A stretch of DNA of 64,000 bases from Sitta carolinensis (Eukaryota; Chordata; Aves; Passeriformes; Sittidae), in assembly GCA_032173965.1 (NCBI GenBank), contig CM063311.1:372001-436000 (forward strand). Reading direction: 5' to 3'. Each line of letters begins with the position of its first letter. The first letter of the stretch is position 1. Shown here piece by piece: positions 37,453 to 49,855 of this stretch. The translations under genes and the position numbers were made by a program. Under the pieces are notes generated by a model, which did not search any database, was not told the DNA's origin, and was given only the letters and a program-made list of their open reading frames with translations.

Positions 37453-37823
37453 CCTCCTCCCTTCCCGTCGTGCCGCGGCGCCTCGGGCTCGCTGGACTCC
37501 TGCCGCTCCAGCCGCCGCTCCCGGCGCTCCCGGCGCGGCCCCGGCCGGACCTCGCCGGGCTCCTCGGCCTTGGTGGCCACCGTGGGCTCGGCGGCGGTGG
37601 CCACGGTGGCCGGGGGTGGCTCGGCGGGGACAACCTCGGGTTGGACGCGGTCGAGCTTGGGCTGGAGGCGCTCCGGCCGCAGCTCGTGCCGGACGTAGGC
37701 GACGCGCGGCTCCGGCCGGCGAGGGTCGGCTCCGACCGCTGCCGCGGCGGCGTCCGGCAGGAACTTGCGGGTGAGGAGCGGCGTGGGCGGCTGCTTGTTC
37801 TGCTCGGCCTTGAGCTTCTCGAT
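37453..37823 (-). CDS. SPTBN4: SPTBN4 exon 14: beta-IV-specific linker
   Basis: Starts IEKLKAEQNKQPPTPLLTRK after GGCACAG, continues VGADPRRPEPRVAYVRHEL and RPERLQPKLDRVQPE, and ends RRERRERRLERQESSE plus a short basic tail. This low-complexity region between repeat 17 and the PH domain distinguishes beta-IV spectrin and is shorter than I recall for human, which has several ERQES repeats. The real frame is not the longest open frame across this interval. Confidence 0.9.
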
Positions 37824-37829
37824 CTGTGC

Positions 37830-38630
37830 CAGGGGGAGGGGGGGGATGGGGGTGGTGGAGATGGTGGAGATGATGGAGATGGGATGGAGATGATGGAGGT
37901 GATGGGAGATGGTGGAGGTGATGGAGATGGGGATGGGGATAGGTATAGGATGGGGATGGTGGGGATGATGGAGATTGAGATGATGGAGATTGAGATGATG
38001 GAGATTGAGATGATCGAGATGGGATGGAGAAGATGGAGATTATGGAGATGGGGATGGTGGAGATTGAGATGATGGAGATGGGATGGAGATGGGATGGAGA
38101 TGATGGAGATGATGGAGATGGGGATGGTGGAGATTGAGATGATGGAGATGGGATGGAGATGGGATGGAGATGATGGAGATGGAGATGATGGAGATGATGG
38201 AGATGGGATGAGGATGATGGAGATTGAGATGGAGATGGGATGGAGATGATGGGGATGGAGATGATGGAGATGATGGAGATGGGATGAGGATGATGGAGAT
38301 TGAGATGATGGAGATGATAGGGATTGAGATGATGGAGATGGGATGGAGATGATGGAGATGGAGATGATGGAGATGATGGAGGTGATGGAGGTGATGGAGA
38401 TGGGGATGGGGATGGTGGAGATGATGGAGATGATGGAGATGGAGATGGTGGACATGGAGATGGTGGAGATGGGGATGATGGAGATGGGATGGTGAAGGTG
38501 GGGTTGGAGATGATGGAGATGGAGATGATGGAGATAGAGAGGAGATTAAGATGATGGAGGTGAAGACAGAGATCAGATAGGATGGAGAAGGAGATGATGG
38601 GACGGAGTTGATGGAGATGATGACGACGGG
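37830..38630. repeat. SPTBN4 intron 13 GAT/GGA microsatellite-like repeat
   Basis: (GATGGAGAT)n-type repeat with 'gggatggagatgatggag' composites. Confidence 0.95.
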
Positions 38631-38796
38631 ATGGGGACGATAAAGATGGGACGGGGACAGCAATGGAGTCGGGGATGGAAACAGCATCAGAGATGGGAAC
38701 GGGACGAAGATCAACCTCAGATGAGGACACACTTCCACCGATCCCACCACTGCCCCAACCCCGAGCACCTCCCTGGTGCCACCGCGGTGGCCATAC

Positions 38797-38993
38797 CGTG
38801 GTCAGGCGCCGCAGGGAGCTGAACCTCTCCTCCCAGGCGGCCGCCGCCTTCCGGAAGGCCTCGTGCCGCCGGATCAGCTGCTCCACCTCGTCCACGCTGC
38901 TGCCCAGCTCCTGGCTCTTCAGCAGCGGCTCCTGGGCCGTCAGCCACGCGTCGGCCACCACGGCCTCCTGGGCGAACTGGTGCACCTCACGCA
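38797..38993 (-). CDS. SPTBN4: SPTBN4 exon 13: partial spectrin repeat 17
   Basis: Codes REVHQFAQEAVVADAWLTAQ, then SVDEVEQLIRRHEAFRKAAA and ERFSSLRRLTT, the incomplete repeat by which beta spectrins join alpha spectrin N-termini to form tetramers. Acceptor CGGCAG, donor ACG|GTATGG. Confidence 0.92.
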
Positions 38994-38999
38994 CTGCCG

Positions 39000-39880
39000 G
39001 CACAGCCGCGGTCACCTCAGGGGCCGGGGTCACCTCAGGGGCCGGGGTCACCTCAGGGACCGAGGTCACCTCAGGGGCCGGGGTCACCCATTATTTGGTG
39101 GCCTTCATGGTTTGGCGTCAACCATAGGATGGTGTCTCCCATAATTTGGTTTTCCTCCTAATTTGGTGTCTCCCATAGTTTGGTTTTCCTCGTAATTTGG
39201 TGTCTCCCATAATTTGGTATTCCCTCCTAATTTGGTGTCTCCCTTAGTTTGGTTTTCCTCATAATTTAGTGTCTCCCATAATTTGATGTTCCTCCTAATT
39301 TGGTGTCTCCCATAGCTTGGTGTTCCCCATAGTTTGGTGTCTCCCATAATTTGATGTTCCCCGTAATTTGGTATCCCCCATAAGGTGGTGACCTCCATAA
39401 ATTGACTCCTATGACCCAGTGTCCACCCCAAGACCTGGTGTCCCCCCAACACCCAATGTCCACCCAACATCTGACCACCACCCAAAACTTGGTGACCCCC
39501 ATAACCTGGTGTCCCCCATAACCTGGTGTCCCCCATAACTGGTGGTCCCCCTGACCCAATGCCCACCCCAAAACCTGGTGACCCTCCAAGACTCAACGTT
39601 CCCCAAAAACCTCCTGATGTCACCCAACATCTGACACCACACAAAACTTGGTGACCCCCATAAACTGGTGACCCCCATGACCCAATACCCACCCCAAGAC
39701 CAACGTCCACCCAACATCTGACACCACCCAAAACTTGGTGTCCCCCAAAACTTGGTGTCCCCCATAACCTGGTGTCCCTCATAACCTGGTGGTCCCCATG
39801 ACCCAATACCCACCCCAAGACCAATGTCCACCCAACATCTGACCACCACCCAAAACTTGGTGACCCCCAACACTCCCCGC
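39000..39880. repeat. SPTBN4 intron 12 minisatellites
   Basis: A short 'aggggccggggtcacctc' run, then 'ggtgtctcccataatttggt' and 'ggtgtcccccataacctggt' units. Confidence 0.93.
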
Positions 39881-39884
39881 TCAC

Positions 39885-39969
39885 TCTGCTGCAGCCACTC
39901 CCAGTGCTTGTCCCACTTCTCCGTCATCTCCTTCTTCTTCGCCAGGAGCTTCTCCATGTGGGATTTGAT
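39885..39969 (-). CDS. SPTBN4: SPTBN4 exon 12: repeat 16, last helix
   Basis: Codes IKSHMEKLLAKKKEMTEKWD and KHWEWLQQ, then one base of a Met codon completed by exon 13. Acceptor CTGCAG, donor CAGA|GTGAGC. Confidence 0.91.
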
Positions 39970-40056
39970 CTGCAGGGGAAGGGGGGGACATGGGTGGGGA
40001 CACCTCAGAAGTTCCACCAGGCCCCCTGCCCACCTCGCCCAGCCCACCCCGGGCAC

Positions 40057-40195
40057 CTCCTCGGCCGCCGGGCTCTTGCTGAGGATGAGGGTCTTGCCCA
40101 GCTCCAGGCAGGTGGCCACGTTCTTGGCCCGGGCCTCCATCTCGGTCTTGAGGCTTTGGTGGTCGTTCATGAGGAGCTCCACCGAGGACACGTCC
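40057..40195 (-). CDS. SPTBN4: SPTBN4 exon 11: repeat 16, middle helix
   Basis: Codes DVSSVELLMNDHQSLKTEME, then NVATCLELGKTLI and SPAAEE, a close match to beta-spectrin repeat 16. The 87-bp intron to exon 12 carries no repeat. Confidence 0.92.
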
Positions 40196-40204
40196 CTGGG
40201 GCAG

Positions 40205-41075
40205 GGGGAGGGACAGGGATGGCACCAAAGCCCAGCAAGGATGTGGTCCTTGGTTCCATGGTGGACCAGGACATGATCCTGGGATCCATGGTGGACCAGG
40301 ACGTGGACCTTGGAACCTTGGGATGGACCAGTACGTGGTCCTTGGGCCCATGGCGGGACAGGATGTGGTCCTTGGAACCTTGGGATGGACCAGGACGTGG
40401 TCCTTGGGCCCATGGCGGGACAGGATGTGGTCCTTGGAACCTTGGGATGGACCAGGACGTGGTCCTTGGATCCATGGTGGACCAGGACATGATCCTGGGA
40501 TCCATGGTGGACCAGGACATGGACCATGGAACCTTGGGATGGACCAGGATGTGGTTCTTGGGCCCATGGTGGCCCATCATCCATACCCTCAACCAGATGA
40601 GAACGTGGGACCTTGGGATGGACCAGGACATGGTCCTGGGATCCATGGTGACCCAAGGATGTGGTCCTTGGAAACTTGGGATGAACCAGGACGTGGTCCT
40701 TGGGCCCATGATGGACCAGGACATATCCTCGGATCCATAGTGGACCAGGATATGATCCTGGGATCCATGGTGGACCAGGACGTGTCCTTGGGTCCATGAT
40801 GGCCCAGGACATGTCCTTGGAACCATGGTGGACCAGGATGTGGTCCTTGGAACCTTGGGATGGACCAGGACGTGGTCCTTGGGCCCATGGTGGACGAGGA
40901 CATGTCCTTGGAACCTTGGGATGGACCAGGATGTGATCCTTGGGCCCATGGTGGCCCAGGACACGTCCTTGGACCCATGCTGGCCCATCATTCAGCCCCT
41001 CAACCAGACCAGAACCTGAGATGGTGGCACCACCAGAGGCCTCTGGACCCGTGGTGGACCATGACACATCCACGC
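40205..41075. repeat. SPTBN4 intron 10 minisatellite
   Basis: Units of 'ggaccaggacgtggtccttg' with 'ggatccatggtggaccagga' alternates. Confidence 0.94.
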
Positions 41076-41126
41076 TGTCCCCACCACCCAACCCCTCAAC
41101 CCCTCCCCTTCTCCCGCCCGCCCTAC

Positions 41127-41749
41127 CTGGGCTTCTCCCCGGCGCCCATCTGCTGCAGCACCCCTTCCATCCACGCCAGCAGATCCCGCGCGGCGCCCAC
41201 GAACCGGATCTTCTCGGCCACGCTGGCCACGTGCAGCCGGCACTCCTCGCAGGCCGCCAGCAGCTCCTTCCAGGCCCTCAGCACCTCCTGCTCGCGGCCG
41301 GCGATGGCCTCGGCGTTGTCGCCGGCGTAGAGCGTCCGCAGCTGCGCCGCGCCCTCCTGCAGCTGCCGCACCTGGGCCACCAGCAGCTCCACGTCGTGCT
41401 CGAAGGCGCCCAGGGCCCTCTGCAGCGCCCCGGCCGAGCCCCGGCCCTCGCGGGCCGCCAGCTCCGGCAGCCGCTGCCGCTTCTCCTCGATCTGCCCCAG
41501 CACCTCCTTGCAGTCGTTGAAGAACTTGTGGAGCTCGTGGGAGGCCGCCAGCATCTGGGCCCGCGTCTCCATCAGCTCCAGGAGGTCGGCCCAGGCCTCG
41601 TTGACGCCGTCCTTCCACTCGGCGATGGTGGCGGCGTCGCTGTGGCCGTAGTCGATGAGCTCGTCCACCATCTGGTTGACGGCGGCGATGCGCTCCTGGC
41701 CCACCGTGCCCGTCTCGCTGGCGAACTCCAGGAACTTCTCCTGCAGCAG
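41127..41749 (-). CDS. SPTBN4: SPTBN4 exon 10: repeats 14-16 (ankyrin-binding region)
   Basis: The largest exon in the window, 623 nt. Starts LLQEKFLEFASETGTVGQER; YGHSDAATIAEWKDGVNEAW is nearly invariant in beta spectrins. Continues through repeat 15 (HELHKFFNDCKEVLGQIEEK, AYAGDN-like TLYAGDNAEAI) to RFVGAARDLLAWMEGVLQQM of repeat 16. Repeats 14-15 are the known ankyrin-binding module of beta spectrins. No lesions seen. Confidence 0.94.
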
Positions 41750-41784
41750 CTGAGGAGGGGTTTCCACCACCCCCGGCGGGTGAG

Positions 41785-43130
41785 GGGTCAGGGGTGGGCA
41801 AGGAGGGGTGGGAGGTTGGGTTAGGGGGGTGGTGGGGGTGGGTGGGAGAACCGGGGTGGAGGCAGGAGGACCAGGGTGGTGCTGGGACCATCAGGATGGA
41901 GCCAGGAGCACCAGGACAGTGCCAGGAGAACTGGGGTGGGGCAGGAATGGTGCCAGGAGCACCAGATGGAGCCAAGACCACCAGGATGGAGCCAGGAGAA
42001 GCAGGGTGAGGCAGGGATGGTGCCAGGAGCACCAGGACAGTGCCAGGAGAACTGGGGTGGAGCCAGGAGAACCAGGGTGGGGCAGGAATGGTGCCAGGAC
42101 CATGAGGGTGGTGCCAGGAGAACCAGGACAGTGCTGGGACCACCAAGATGGAGCCAAGACCATGAGGGTGGGGCAGGAATGGTGCCAGGAGCACCAGACG
42201 GAGCCAAGACCACCAGGATGGAGCCAGGAGAAGCAGGGTGAGGCAGGGATGGTGCCAGGAGCACCAGGACAGTGCCAGGAGAACCAGGGTGGTGCTGGGA
42301 CCACCAGGATGGAGCCAGGACCTCCACCCAGGGATCAGAGGTGATGCCCAAGAGCACCAGGGTGGAGCCAGGAGAACCAGCATGGAGGCAGGAGAACCAG
42401 GGTGGAGCCAGGAGAACCAGGGTGGTGCTGAGACCACCAGGATGGAGCCAGGAGCACCAGGGTGGGGCAGGGATGGTTCCATGACCACCAGGATGGAGCC
42501 AAGACCACCAGGGTGGGGCATGGATGGAGCCAGGAGCACCAGGGTGGGGCAGGGATGGTTCCATGACCACCAGGATGGAGTCAAGACCACCAGGATGGTG
42601 CCAGGAGCACCAGGATGGAGCCAGGAGAACCAGGGTGGGGCAGGGATGGTGCCAGGACATCCAGGACAGTGCCAGGAGCACCAGGGTGGAGCCATGACCA
42701 CCAAGACGGTGTCAGGAGCACCAGGAGGGACCCAAGACCACCAGGGTGGGTCAGGGATGGTGCCAGGAGAACCATGACGGTGCCAGGTCCACCAGGATGG
42801 AGCCAAGACCACCAGGACAGTGCCAGGACCACCAGGGTGGGGCAGGGATGGTGCCAGGACCACCAGGGTGGGGCAGGAATGGTGCCAGGACCTCCATGAT
42901 GGTGCCAGGACCACCAGGACAGTGCCAGGACCACCAGGGTGGGGCAGGGATGGTGCCAGGACTACCAGGGTGGGGCAGGGATGGTGCCAGGACCTCCATG
43001 ATGGTGCCAGGACCACCAGGATGGAGCCAAGACCATCAGGATGGGGCAGGGATGGTGCCAGGGCCACCAGGGCGGTGCCAGGTCCACCAGGACCATGCCA
43101 GGAGCACCAGCAGACATCAGCAAAGGTCCC
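41785..43130. repeat. SPTBN4 intron 9 minisatellite, part 1
   Basis: Units such as 'ggatggagccaggagcacca' and 'gggtggggcagggatggtgc'. Confidence 0.94.
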
Positions 43131-43194
43131 CAGAACCCAAATGATGCCACCAAGACCCCACCACGAGTCAGAACCTCCACCACAACCCCCAGTG

Positions 43195-43905
43195 ACTTCT
43201 GCACTCCCCTCAACCACGGCACCATCTGCACCCCCATCTCCATCCCATCCATTTGCATCTCCATCTTCATCCTCATCCCATCTCTACCTCCATCCCATCT
43301 CCATCCCATTCATCTTGAACTCCATCCCATCCCATCTCCATCTTCATCCCCATCTCCATCTCCACTTCCATCTCCATCCACACCTCCACCTCCATCTCCA
43401 TCCTCACTCTTCTCCATCTCCATCCCATCTCCACCTCCATCTCACTTCCACTTCCACCTCCATCCCTCCTCCTCCTCCACCATTTCCATCCTCATTCTTC
43501 TCCATTTCCATTTTCAACTCCATCCCCACCTCCATCTGCACCTCCACCTCCATCCCCACTCTTCTCCATCTCCATCTCCATCTCCACCTTCATCCATACT
43601 CTTCTCCATCTCCATCTCCATCTCCATCTCCATCCCACCTCCATCTCCACCTCCATCTCCATCTCACCTTCATCCCATCTCCATCTCCATCTCCACCTCC
43701 ATCTCACCTCCATCTCCATCCCACCTCCACCTCCATCTCCACCCCATCTCCATCTCCACCCCATCTCCATCTCCACCCCATCTCCATCCCACCTTCATCT
43801 CCATCTCACCTCCACCTCCATCCCATCTCTATCTCCACCTCTATCTCCATCCTCACTCTTCTCCATCTCCACTTCCACCTCCATCTCCACCCCACCACCC
43901 CTCCC
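43195..43905. repeat. SPTBN4 intron 9 (CCATCT)n repeat, part 2
   Basis: Hexameric 'catctccacctccatctcc' repeat, a close relative of the intron 5 repeat at 46040-46950. Confidence 0.95.
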
Positions 43906-43920
43906 CCTTCCCACCCTCAC

Positions 43921-44125
43921 CGTGACGTGCTCGTAGTCCTGCCCCAGCTCGGGCGAGCCGGCCACCACCTCCTTCTCGGCGATCCAGTGCTCCAGCTCGT
44001 CCACCTCGCGGTTGAGCTGGTAGAGCCAGTACTGCTGCTCCAGCTTGACCTTGCGTTCCTCCACCAGGTCCTTCAGAGACACGTACAGCCGGTCAACCTG
44101 CGACTGCCGCCTGCTGACCTGTTCG
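43921..44125 (-). CDS. SPTBN4: SPTBN4 exon 9: end of repeat 13, start of repeat 14
   Basis: Codes [20 protein letters not shown], then [20 protein letters not shown] and [13 protein letters not shown]. Acceptor TCGCCAG, donor ACG|GTGAGG. Only 91 bp separate it from exon 8. Confidence 0.93.
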
Positions 44126-44216
44126 CTGGCGAGGGGACACAGCGCCCGTCAGCCCCGGCGGCGGCGCCGCGGCGGTGGCCGGGGGCCGGCGCGGGGTGGC
44201 CGGGGGGCGGGCGGAC

Positions 44217-44347
44217 CTCTGGGGGTGGCCGAGCTCCAGGAGGGCGCGGCACTGGCGGGACAGTTGGGCGATGGTCTCCTCGTAGTTCTCCACGGTTTGC
44301 TCGGTGAGGAGGTGTTTCTTGAGGAGTTGGAGGGTGCTCTGCTCGTC
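44217..44347 (-). CDS. SPTBN4: SPTBN4 exon 8: repeat 13
   Basis: Codes DEQSTLQLLKKHLLTEQTVE, then YEETIAQLSRQCRALLELGH. Acceptor TCCCCAG, donor CAGAG|GTCCGC, phase 2 out. Confidence 0.92.
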
Positions 44348-44409
44348 CTGGGGAGGGGTGGGGGTGAGGTCAAGGTGGTCGGGCTGAGGGGGCTCGGGTG
44401 GGGTGGGAG

Positions 44410-45515
44410 TGAGCTGGGCAAAGCTGGTGTGGTCAACTGAGAAACTGGACTGACCTGACCAACCCAACCAACCCAACCAACCTAACCTGGCCAACTGAGC
44501 AACCAACTGAGCAACCAACCAAACCAACCCAACCCAACCAACCCAACCAACCTAACCAGCTCAAATGAACCATCCAACCCAACCCACCCAACCTAACCTG
44601 GTCAGCTGAGCAATCAAACCAACCCAACCAACCAACCCAACCCAACCCAATTCACCCAACCCAAATGAACCCAACCCAATCCAACCCAACCTAACCCAAC
44701 CACCTAACCTGGTCAAGTGAGCAACCAAACCAACCCAACCAACTGAACCAACCAATCCAACCCAACCAACCTAACTTGGTCAACTGAGCAACCAAACCAA
44801 CCCAACCAACCCAAACCAACCCAACCAACCCAACCAACCCAACCAACCCAACTCAACACAACCCAATCCAACCCAACCAACCCAATTCACCCAATCCAAC
44901 CCAGTGACCCAACCCAAGCCAAACCAACCCAACCGAATTCACCCAACCCAATCCAATCCAACCCAACCCAATTCACCCAACCCGATCCAACCCAATTCAC
45001 CTAACCCAAATCCAACCCAACCCAACCCAACTCAATCCAATCCAACCCAACACAATTCACCCAACCCGATCCAACACAATTCACCTAATGCAAATCCAAC
45101 CCAACCCAATCCAACCCAACCCAACTCAACCCAATCCAACCCAACCCAATCCAACCAACCCAATCCAACCTACCCAATTCACCCAACCCAACCCAACTCA
45201 ACCCGATCCAACCCGATCCAACCCAACCCAACTCAACCCAACCCAATCCAACTCAACCCATCTCAACCCAATTCAGCGAACCCAACTCAACCCAACCCAA
45301 TCCAACCAACCCAATTCACCCAACCCAACTCAACCCAATCCAACCCAACCCAACAAACCCAACCAGCCCAGTGACCCAATCCAACCCAACCCAACCCAAT
45401 CCACCCAACCCAAATCCAACCCAACCAACCCAACTCAACCCAAGCCAAGTCAAGCCAAGCCAATTCACCCAACCCAACTTGACCAACATCACCAACCCCA
45501 CCAACCCCCCCTCTC
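44410..45515. repeat. SPTBN4 intron 7 (CCAAC)n repeat
   Basis: About 1.1 kb of 'caacccaacccaatccaacc' pentamer-based repeat with 'attcacccaa' interruptions; C/A strand on plus, so the transcript is G/U-rich. Confidence 0.95.
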
Positions 45516-45523
45516 CAACCCAC

Positions 45524-45802
45524 CTTGCCCTTCTCCTCGTTCATCAGCAGCAGCTCCTGCTCGCCCAGCCACGACTCCACCTCGGCCACGTCGAAGTAGT
45601 ACTGCTCCAGCTGGTACGTGGCGTCCAGGCTCTGCTGCCGCCGCTCCGCCTGCTCCTGCAGCTCGGCCCACAAGGTCCCCAGGCGCTCCAGGAGGCACCG
45701 CACGGCCTCGGCCTCGGGGCTCTTGATGGAGGCCACGGCGGCGGCGCGCTCCAGCACCTCGTCCACACGGGGCCGGTGCACCTGGATCTCCCGGCGCAGG
45801 TT
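45524..45802 (-). CDS. SPTBN4: SPTBN4 exon 7: repeats 12-13
   Basis: Codes [20 protein letters not shown], then [20 protein letters not shown] and [20 protein letters not shown]. Acceptor CCGCAG, donor AAG|GTGGGT. Confidence 0.93.
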
Positions 45803-45885
45803 CTGCGGGGGAGCGGGTGGGTGGAGGTGGCACCTGAAGGTGGGAGGGGGTTCAGGGTGGTGGCACCATGTGTGGTGCTGCTGAC

Positions 45886-45975
45886 CTGGTTCTTCTTGAT
45901 GAACTGTTGGACGGTCTGGAGGTTGGTGCCGTGGTCCTTCAGCGTGGCCAAGGGGAGGCGGTCCTGGACCCACAT
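45886..45975 (-). CDS. SPTBN4: SPTBN4 exon 6: repeat 12
   Basis: A 90-nt exon coding [20 protein letters not shown] and [10 protein letters not shown]. Acceptor CCCCAG, donor CAG|GTCAGC; the intron to exon 7 is 83 bp. Confidence 0.92.
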
Positions 45976-46024
45976 CTGGGGGTGGGGGTGGAGATTGGGG
46001 GGGGGGGGTGGTGAGTGTTGTGTT

Positions 46025-46960
46025 CATCTTGGTCTGTCACACCTGTATCTGCATCTCTATCTTCGTCTCCATCTCTATCTTCATCTCCATCTCTATCTTC
46101 ACCTCCATCTCCATCCCATCCCTTTGCATCTCCAGCTTCATCTTCATCCCAGCTTCCTCTCCATCCCATCTCCATCTCCATCCCATCTCCATCTCCATCC
46201 CACCCCCATCTCCATCCCATCCGTTTGCACATCTCCAGCTTCATCTTCATCCCAGCTTTGTCTTCATCCCATCTTCATCTCCATCCCATCTTCATCTCCA
46301 TCTCCACTTCCACCCCATTCACCTCAAACTCTATCCCATCTTCATCCCTAACTCCATCCCTGTCCCCATCTCCATGTCCACCTGCACCTCCATCTCCATG
46401 TCCACCTGCACCTCCACCTGCATCTCAAACTCCATCTCCATCACATCTCCATTTCCACCTCCTCTTCCATCTCCATCCTACTTCCACCTCCATCTCCACC
46501 CCGTTCATCTCAAATTCCATCCCATCCCCAACTCCATCCCTGTCCCCATCTCCACCTCCATCTCCATCCCACCATTTCCATATCCACCTCCATCTCCACT
46601 TCCATCTCCACCTCCACTTCCATCTCCATCTCCACCTCCATTTCCAGCCCACCTCCACCCCATTCATCTCAAACTCCATGCCATCCCCAACTCCATCCCT
46701 GTCCCCATCTCCACCTCCACCTCCATCTCCATCCCACCATCTCCACCTTCATCTCCACCTCCATCCTATCTCCACCTCCATCTCCATCTCCATCCCACCA
46801 TCTCCACCTTCATCTCCACCTCCATCCATCTCCACCTCCATCTCCATCCCACCATCTCCACCTTCATCTCCACCTCCATCTCCACCCCCATCTCCATCCC
46901 ACCATCTCCACCCTCATCTCCATCCCACCTCCACCCCATTCATCTCCACCCCACCCCACC
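46025..46960. repeat. SPTBN4 intron 5 (CCATCT)n repeat
   Basis: 'ccatctccatcccatctcca' hexamer array with ~130-bp composite units containing 'cattcatctcaaactccat'. Confidence 0.95.
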
Positions 46961-46977
46961 TCACCCCTGGTACTCAC

Positions 46978-47202
46978 CACCTCGTCCTCCAGCTCATGGC
47001 TGACCTGATGGACCTCCTTGGAGGCCAGCAGGATCCTCCGGCGCTCCTTGAGGGGCTCGATGAGGCGCACGATGCGCGTGCCCACCGCGCTCTGCCGCTC
47101 GCCCACCGCGTCCCTGCCGGCCGCCTGGGCCGGCAGCGCCGCCGCCTGCGCCTGCAGCTCGCCCACCTCCTTGTACCACTCCTCCACCTGCGACTCCATG
47201 CT
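46978..47202 (-). CDS. SPTBN4: SPTBN4 exon 5: repeats 11-12
   Basis: Codes SMESQVEEWYKEVGELQAQA, then RIVRLIEPLKERRRILLASK and EVHQVSHELEDEV. Acceptor CACCAG, donor GTG|GTGAGT. In phase with exon 4 through RLQ|SME. Confidence 0.92.
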
Positions 47203-48356
47203 CTGGTGGGCAAGGTGGCCATGAGAGGACCTCCTGAGATCCCAGCGTGGAGCCTCACCCCAAAAAAACGGGCTGGGCACGTCTTGTGGTGGCCCGGTAA
47301 TTTGGGTTAACCCCCATAATGTGGTGGCCACCGTAACTTGGTGTCCATCACAATCTGGTGTCCACCATAACCTGGTGTCCACCACAACCTGGTGTCCACC
47401 ATAACCTGGGGTCACCTCCATAATGTGGTGTCCACCACAGTCTGCTGTCCACCATAATCTGGTGTCCACAACCTGGTCTCCACCATAACCTGGTGTCCAC
47501 CACAACCTGGTGTCATTCTCCATAACCTGGTGTCCATCACAATCTGGTGTCCACCACAACCTGATGTACCCCAAGACACAACGTCCCCCCAATACCCAAT
47601 GTCCCCCTGACACCCAGTGTTCCCCCAAGGTCTGGTGTCCTCCCAACATGTAATGACCATCCAAGACCGGGTGTCCCCTCCAAACCTGGTGTCCCCCCAG
47701 CACACCCCCAAACATCTCATGACCATCCAAGACCTGGTGTCCCCCCAACACCCAATGTTCTCCAAGACTTGGTATCCCCCTAACACCCAATGTCCTCCAA
47801 GACCTGGTGTGCCTCCAAGACCCAAACATCTCATGACCATCCAAGACCTGGTGTTCCCCCAAGACCTAATGTCCCTCTAAGACCCAATGTCCCTCCAACA
47901 TCTCATGACCATCCAAGACCCAATGTCCCCTCCAAACCTGGTGTCCCTCCAAGACCCAAACATCTCATGACCATCCAAGACCTGATGTTCTCCATAACTT
48001 ATATACCCCCAACATCTCCCCAAGACCCAAATGTCCCCCCAAGGCCTGGTGACCCCCCCAACCTCTAATGACCATCCAAACATCTCATGACCATCCAAGA
48101 CCTGGTGTTCTCCATAACTTATGTTCCCCAACACCCAACATTCTCCCAAGACACAATGTCCTCCCAAGGCCTGGTGTCCCTCCAAGACCTGGTGTCCCTC
48201 CAAGACCCAACATCTCACGACCATCCAAGACCTGATGTTCTCCATAACCTACATACCCCCAACACCCAACATCTCCCAAGACCCAAACCTCCTCCCACGG
48301 TCCTCCAGGTGTCCCCAAGGTCCCTGATATGCCCCCAAGTCCATGAATGTCTCCAC

Positions 48357-48425
48357 CCACCTGCATCTCTGAGCGCCGCTGAGCTGCGCAGGTCGCCCGC
48401 GCCACGTCTCCACTGCTCCTTGAGT
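48357..48425 (-). pseudogene. SPTBN4: Degraded SPTBN4 exon 4 fragment (copy 3)
   Basis: Similar to the 3' end of exon 4 and its donor (GATGCAG|GTGGGT) but with many indels. It shares flanking intron sequence with the better copy at 49234. No acceptor. Confidence 0.65.
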
Positions 48426-49233
48426 AGCCCCAACACCCAATGTCTCCCAAGACCTGGTGTTCCCTCACATCCGGGTGTCCCTCCAAGCCCTGGTGTCCCT
48501 CCAACACCCATGCCCCCAGAGCCAACATCCCCCCAACATCTCATGACCATCCAAGACCTGGTGTCCCTCAACACCCAAGGTTCCCCAAGACCTGGTTCCC
48601 CCCAACCTCAATGATATCCAAACATCTCATGACCTTTTAAGACCTGGTGTTCTCCATAACCTAACGTACCCCCAAATCCAATGTCCTCCAAGACCCTGGT
48701 GTCCCCCCAAGACCCAACATCCCCTCAAGACCTGGTGTCCCCCACAACACCCAATGTTCTCAAGACTTTGTTCCCCCAACATCTCCAGACCATCCAAGAC
48801 CTGGTGTCCCCCACAACCCTAATGTCCTCCAACACCTGGTGTCCCTCCAAGACCTGTTGTCCCTCCAAGACCCAAACATCTCATGACCATCCAAGACCTC
48901 ATGTTCCCCCAAGACCCAATGTTCTCCATGATCTGGTGTCCCCCCAAGACCCAATGTTCTCCAAGACTTTGTGTCCCCCAACATCTCATGACCATCCAAG
49001 ACCTGGTGTCTCCCCAACACCCAATGTCCTCCAACACCTGGTGTCCCTCCAAGACCTGGTGTCCCTCCAAGACCCAAACATCTCATGACCATCCAAGACC
49101 TGATGTTCTCCATAACCTACATACCCCCAACACCCAACATCTCCCCAAGACCCAAACCTCCTCCCACGGTCCTCCAGGTGTCCCCATGGTCCCTGAGATG
49201 CCCCCAAGGTCCATGAGATGTCTCCAGCCCCAC

Positions 49234-49305
49234 CTGCAGCCTCTTGAGCTGCCGGCTGACGCTGTGCAGGTCGGCCCCGCCGCCCACGGTCTCCAGCTGC
49301 TCCTT
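49234..49305 (-). pseudogene. SPTBN4: SPTBN4 exon 4 fragment (copy 2)
   Basis: About 72 bp nearly identical to the last third of exon 4 (EQLETVGGGADL.SVSRQLKRLQ) with an intact CAG|GTGGGG donor. The upstream exon part and the 3' splice site are absent, so it should not be spliced in as a normal exon. Confidence 0.75.
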
Positions 49306-49855
49306 GAGGAGCCTCAACACCCAATGTCTCCCAAGACCTGGTGTTCCCTCACATCCTGGTGTCCCACTACCACCAAATGTCCCTCCAACACCCAACGTCC
49401 CCCCAACATCTCATGACCATCCAAGACCTGGTACCTCCAACCTGGTGTCCTTCCACACCAATGTTCTCCAGACTGCTGTCCCCAACACCATGTCTCCCAA
49501 GCCTGGTGTCCCTCCAACACCCAATGTTCTCCATGACCTGCTGTCCCTCCAACACCCAACATGCCCCAAGAGCCAATGTGCCCCCAACATCTGATGACCA
49601 TCCAAACATCTCGTGACCATCCAAGACCTGGTGTTCTCTATAACCTACAAACCCCCAACATCCAATGTCCTCCAAGACCTGGTGTCCCTCCAAGACCCAA
49701 ACATCTCACGACCATCCAAGACCTGGTGTTCTCCATAACCTACGTACCCCCAACACCCAACATCTCCCCAAGACCCAAACCTCCTCCACGGTCCTCCAGG
49801 TGTCCCCATGGTCCCTGAGATGCCCCCAAGGTCCATGAGATGTCTCCAGCCCCAC

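Larger units (their letters stand above)
47330..49850. repeat. SPTBN4 intron 4 minisatellites with exon-4 fragments
   Basis: 'ccaagacctggtgtccctcc' / 'aacatctcatgaccatccaa' composite units, preceded by 'tggtgtccaccacaacctgg'. Larger segments recur and carry partial copies of exon 4. Confidence 0.94.

Noticed and set aside
37225..39087. A 620-codon minus-strand frame joining spectrin repeat 17 to His/Pro/Ser repeats
   Set aside because: Only the first part of the frame is coding (exon 13). The rest is intron 13 microsatellite and a wrong-frame reading of exon 14.
40992..43217. A 741-codon minus-strand frame with tryptophan-rich repeats
   Set aside because: Reads intron 9 repeat and then exon 10 in the wrong frame; the right frame gives textbook spectrin sequence.
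49234..49305. Alternative SPTBN4 exon
   Set aside because: It keeps a donor but lacks the upstream exon part and any convincing polypyrimidine tract and acceptor.
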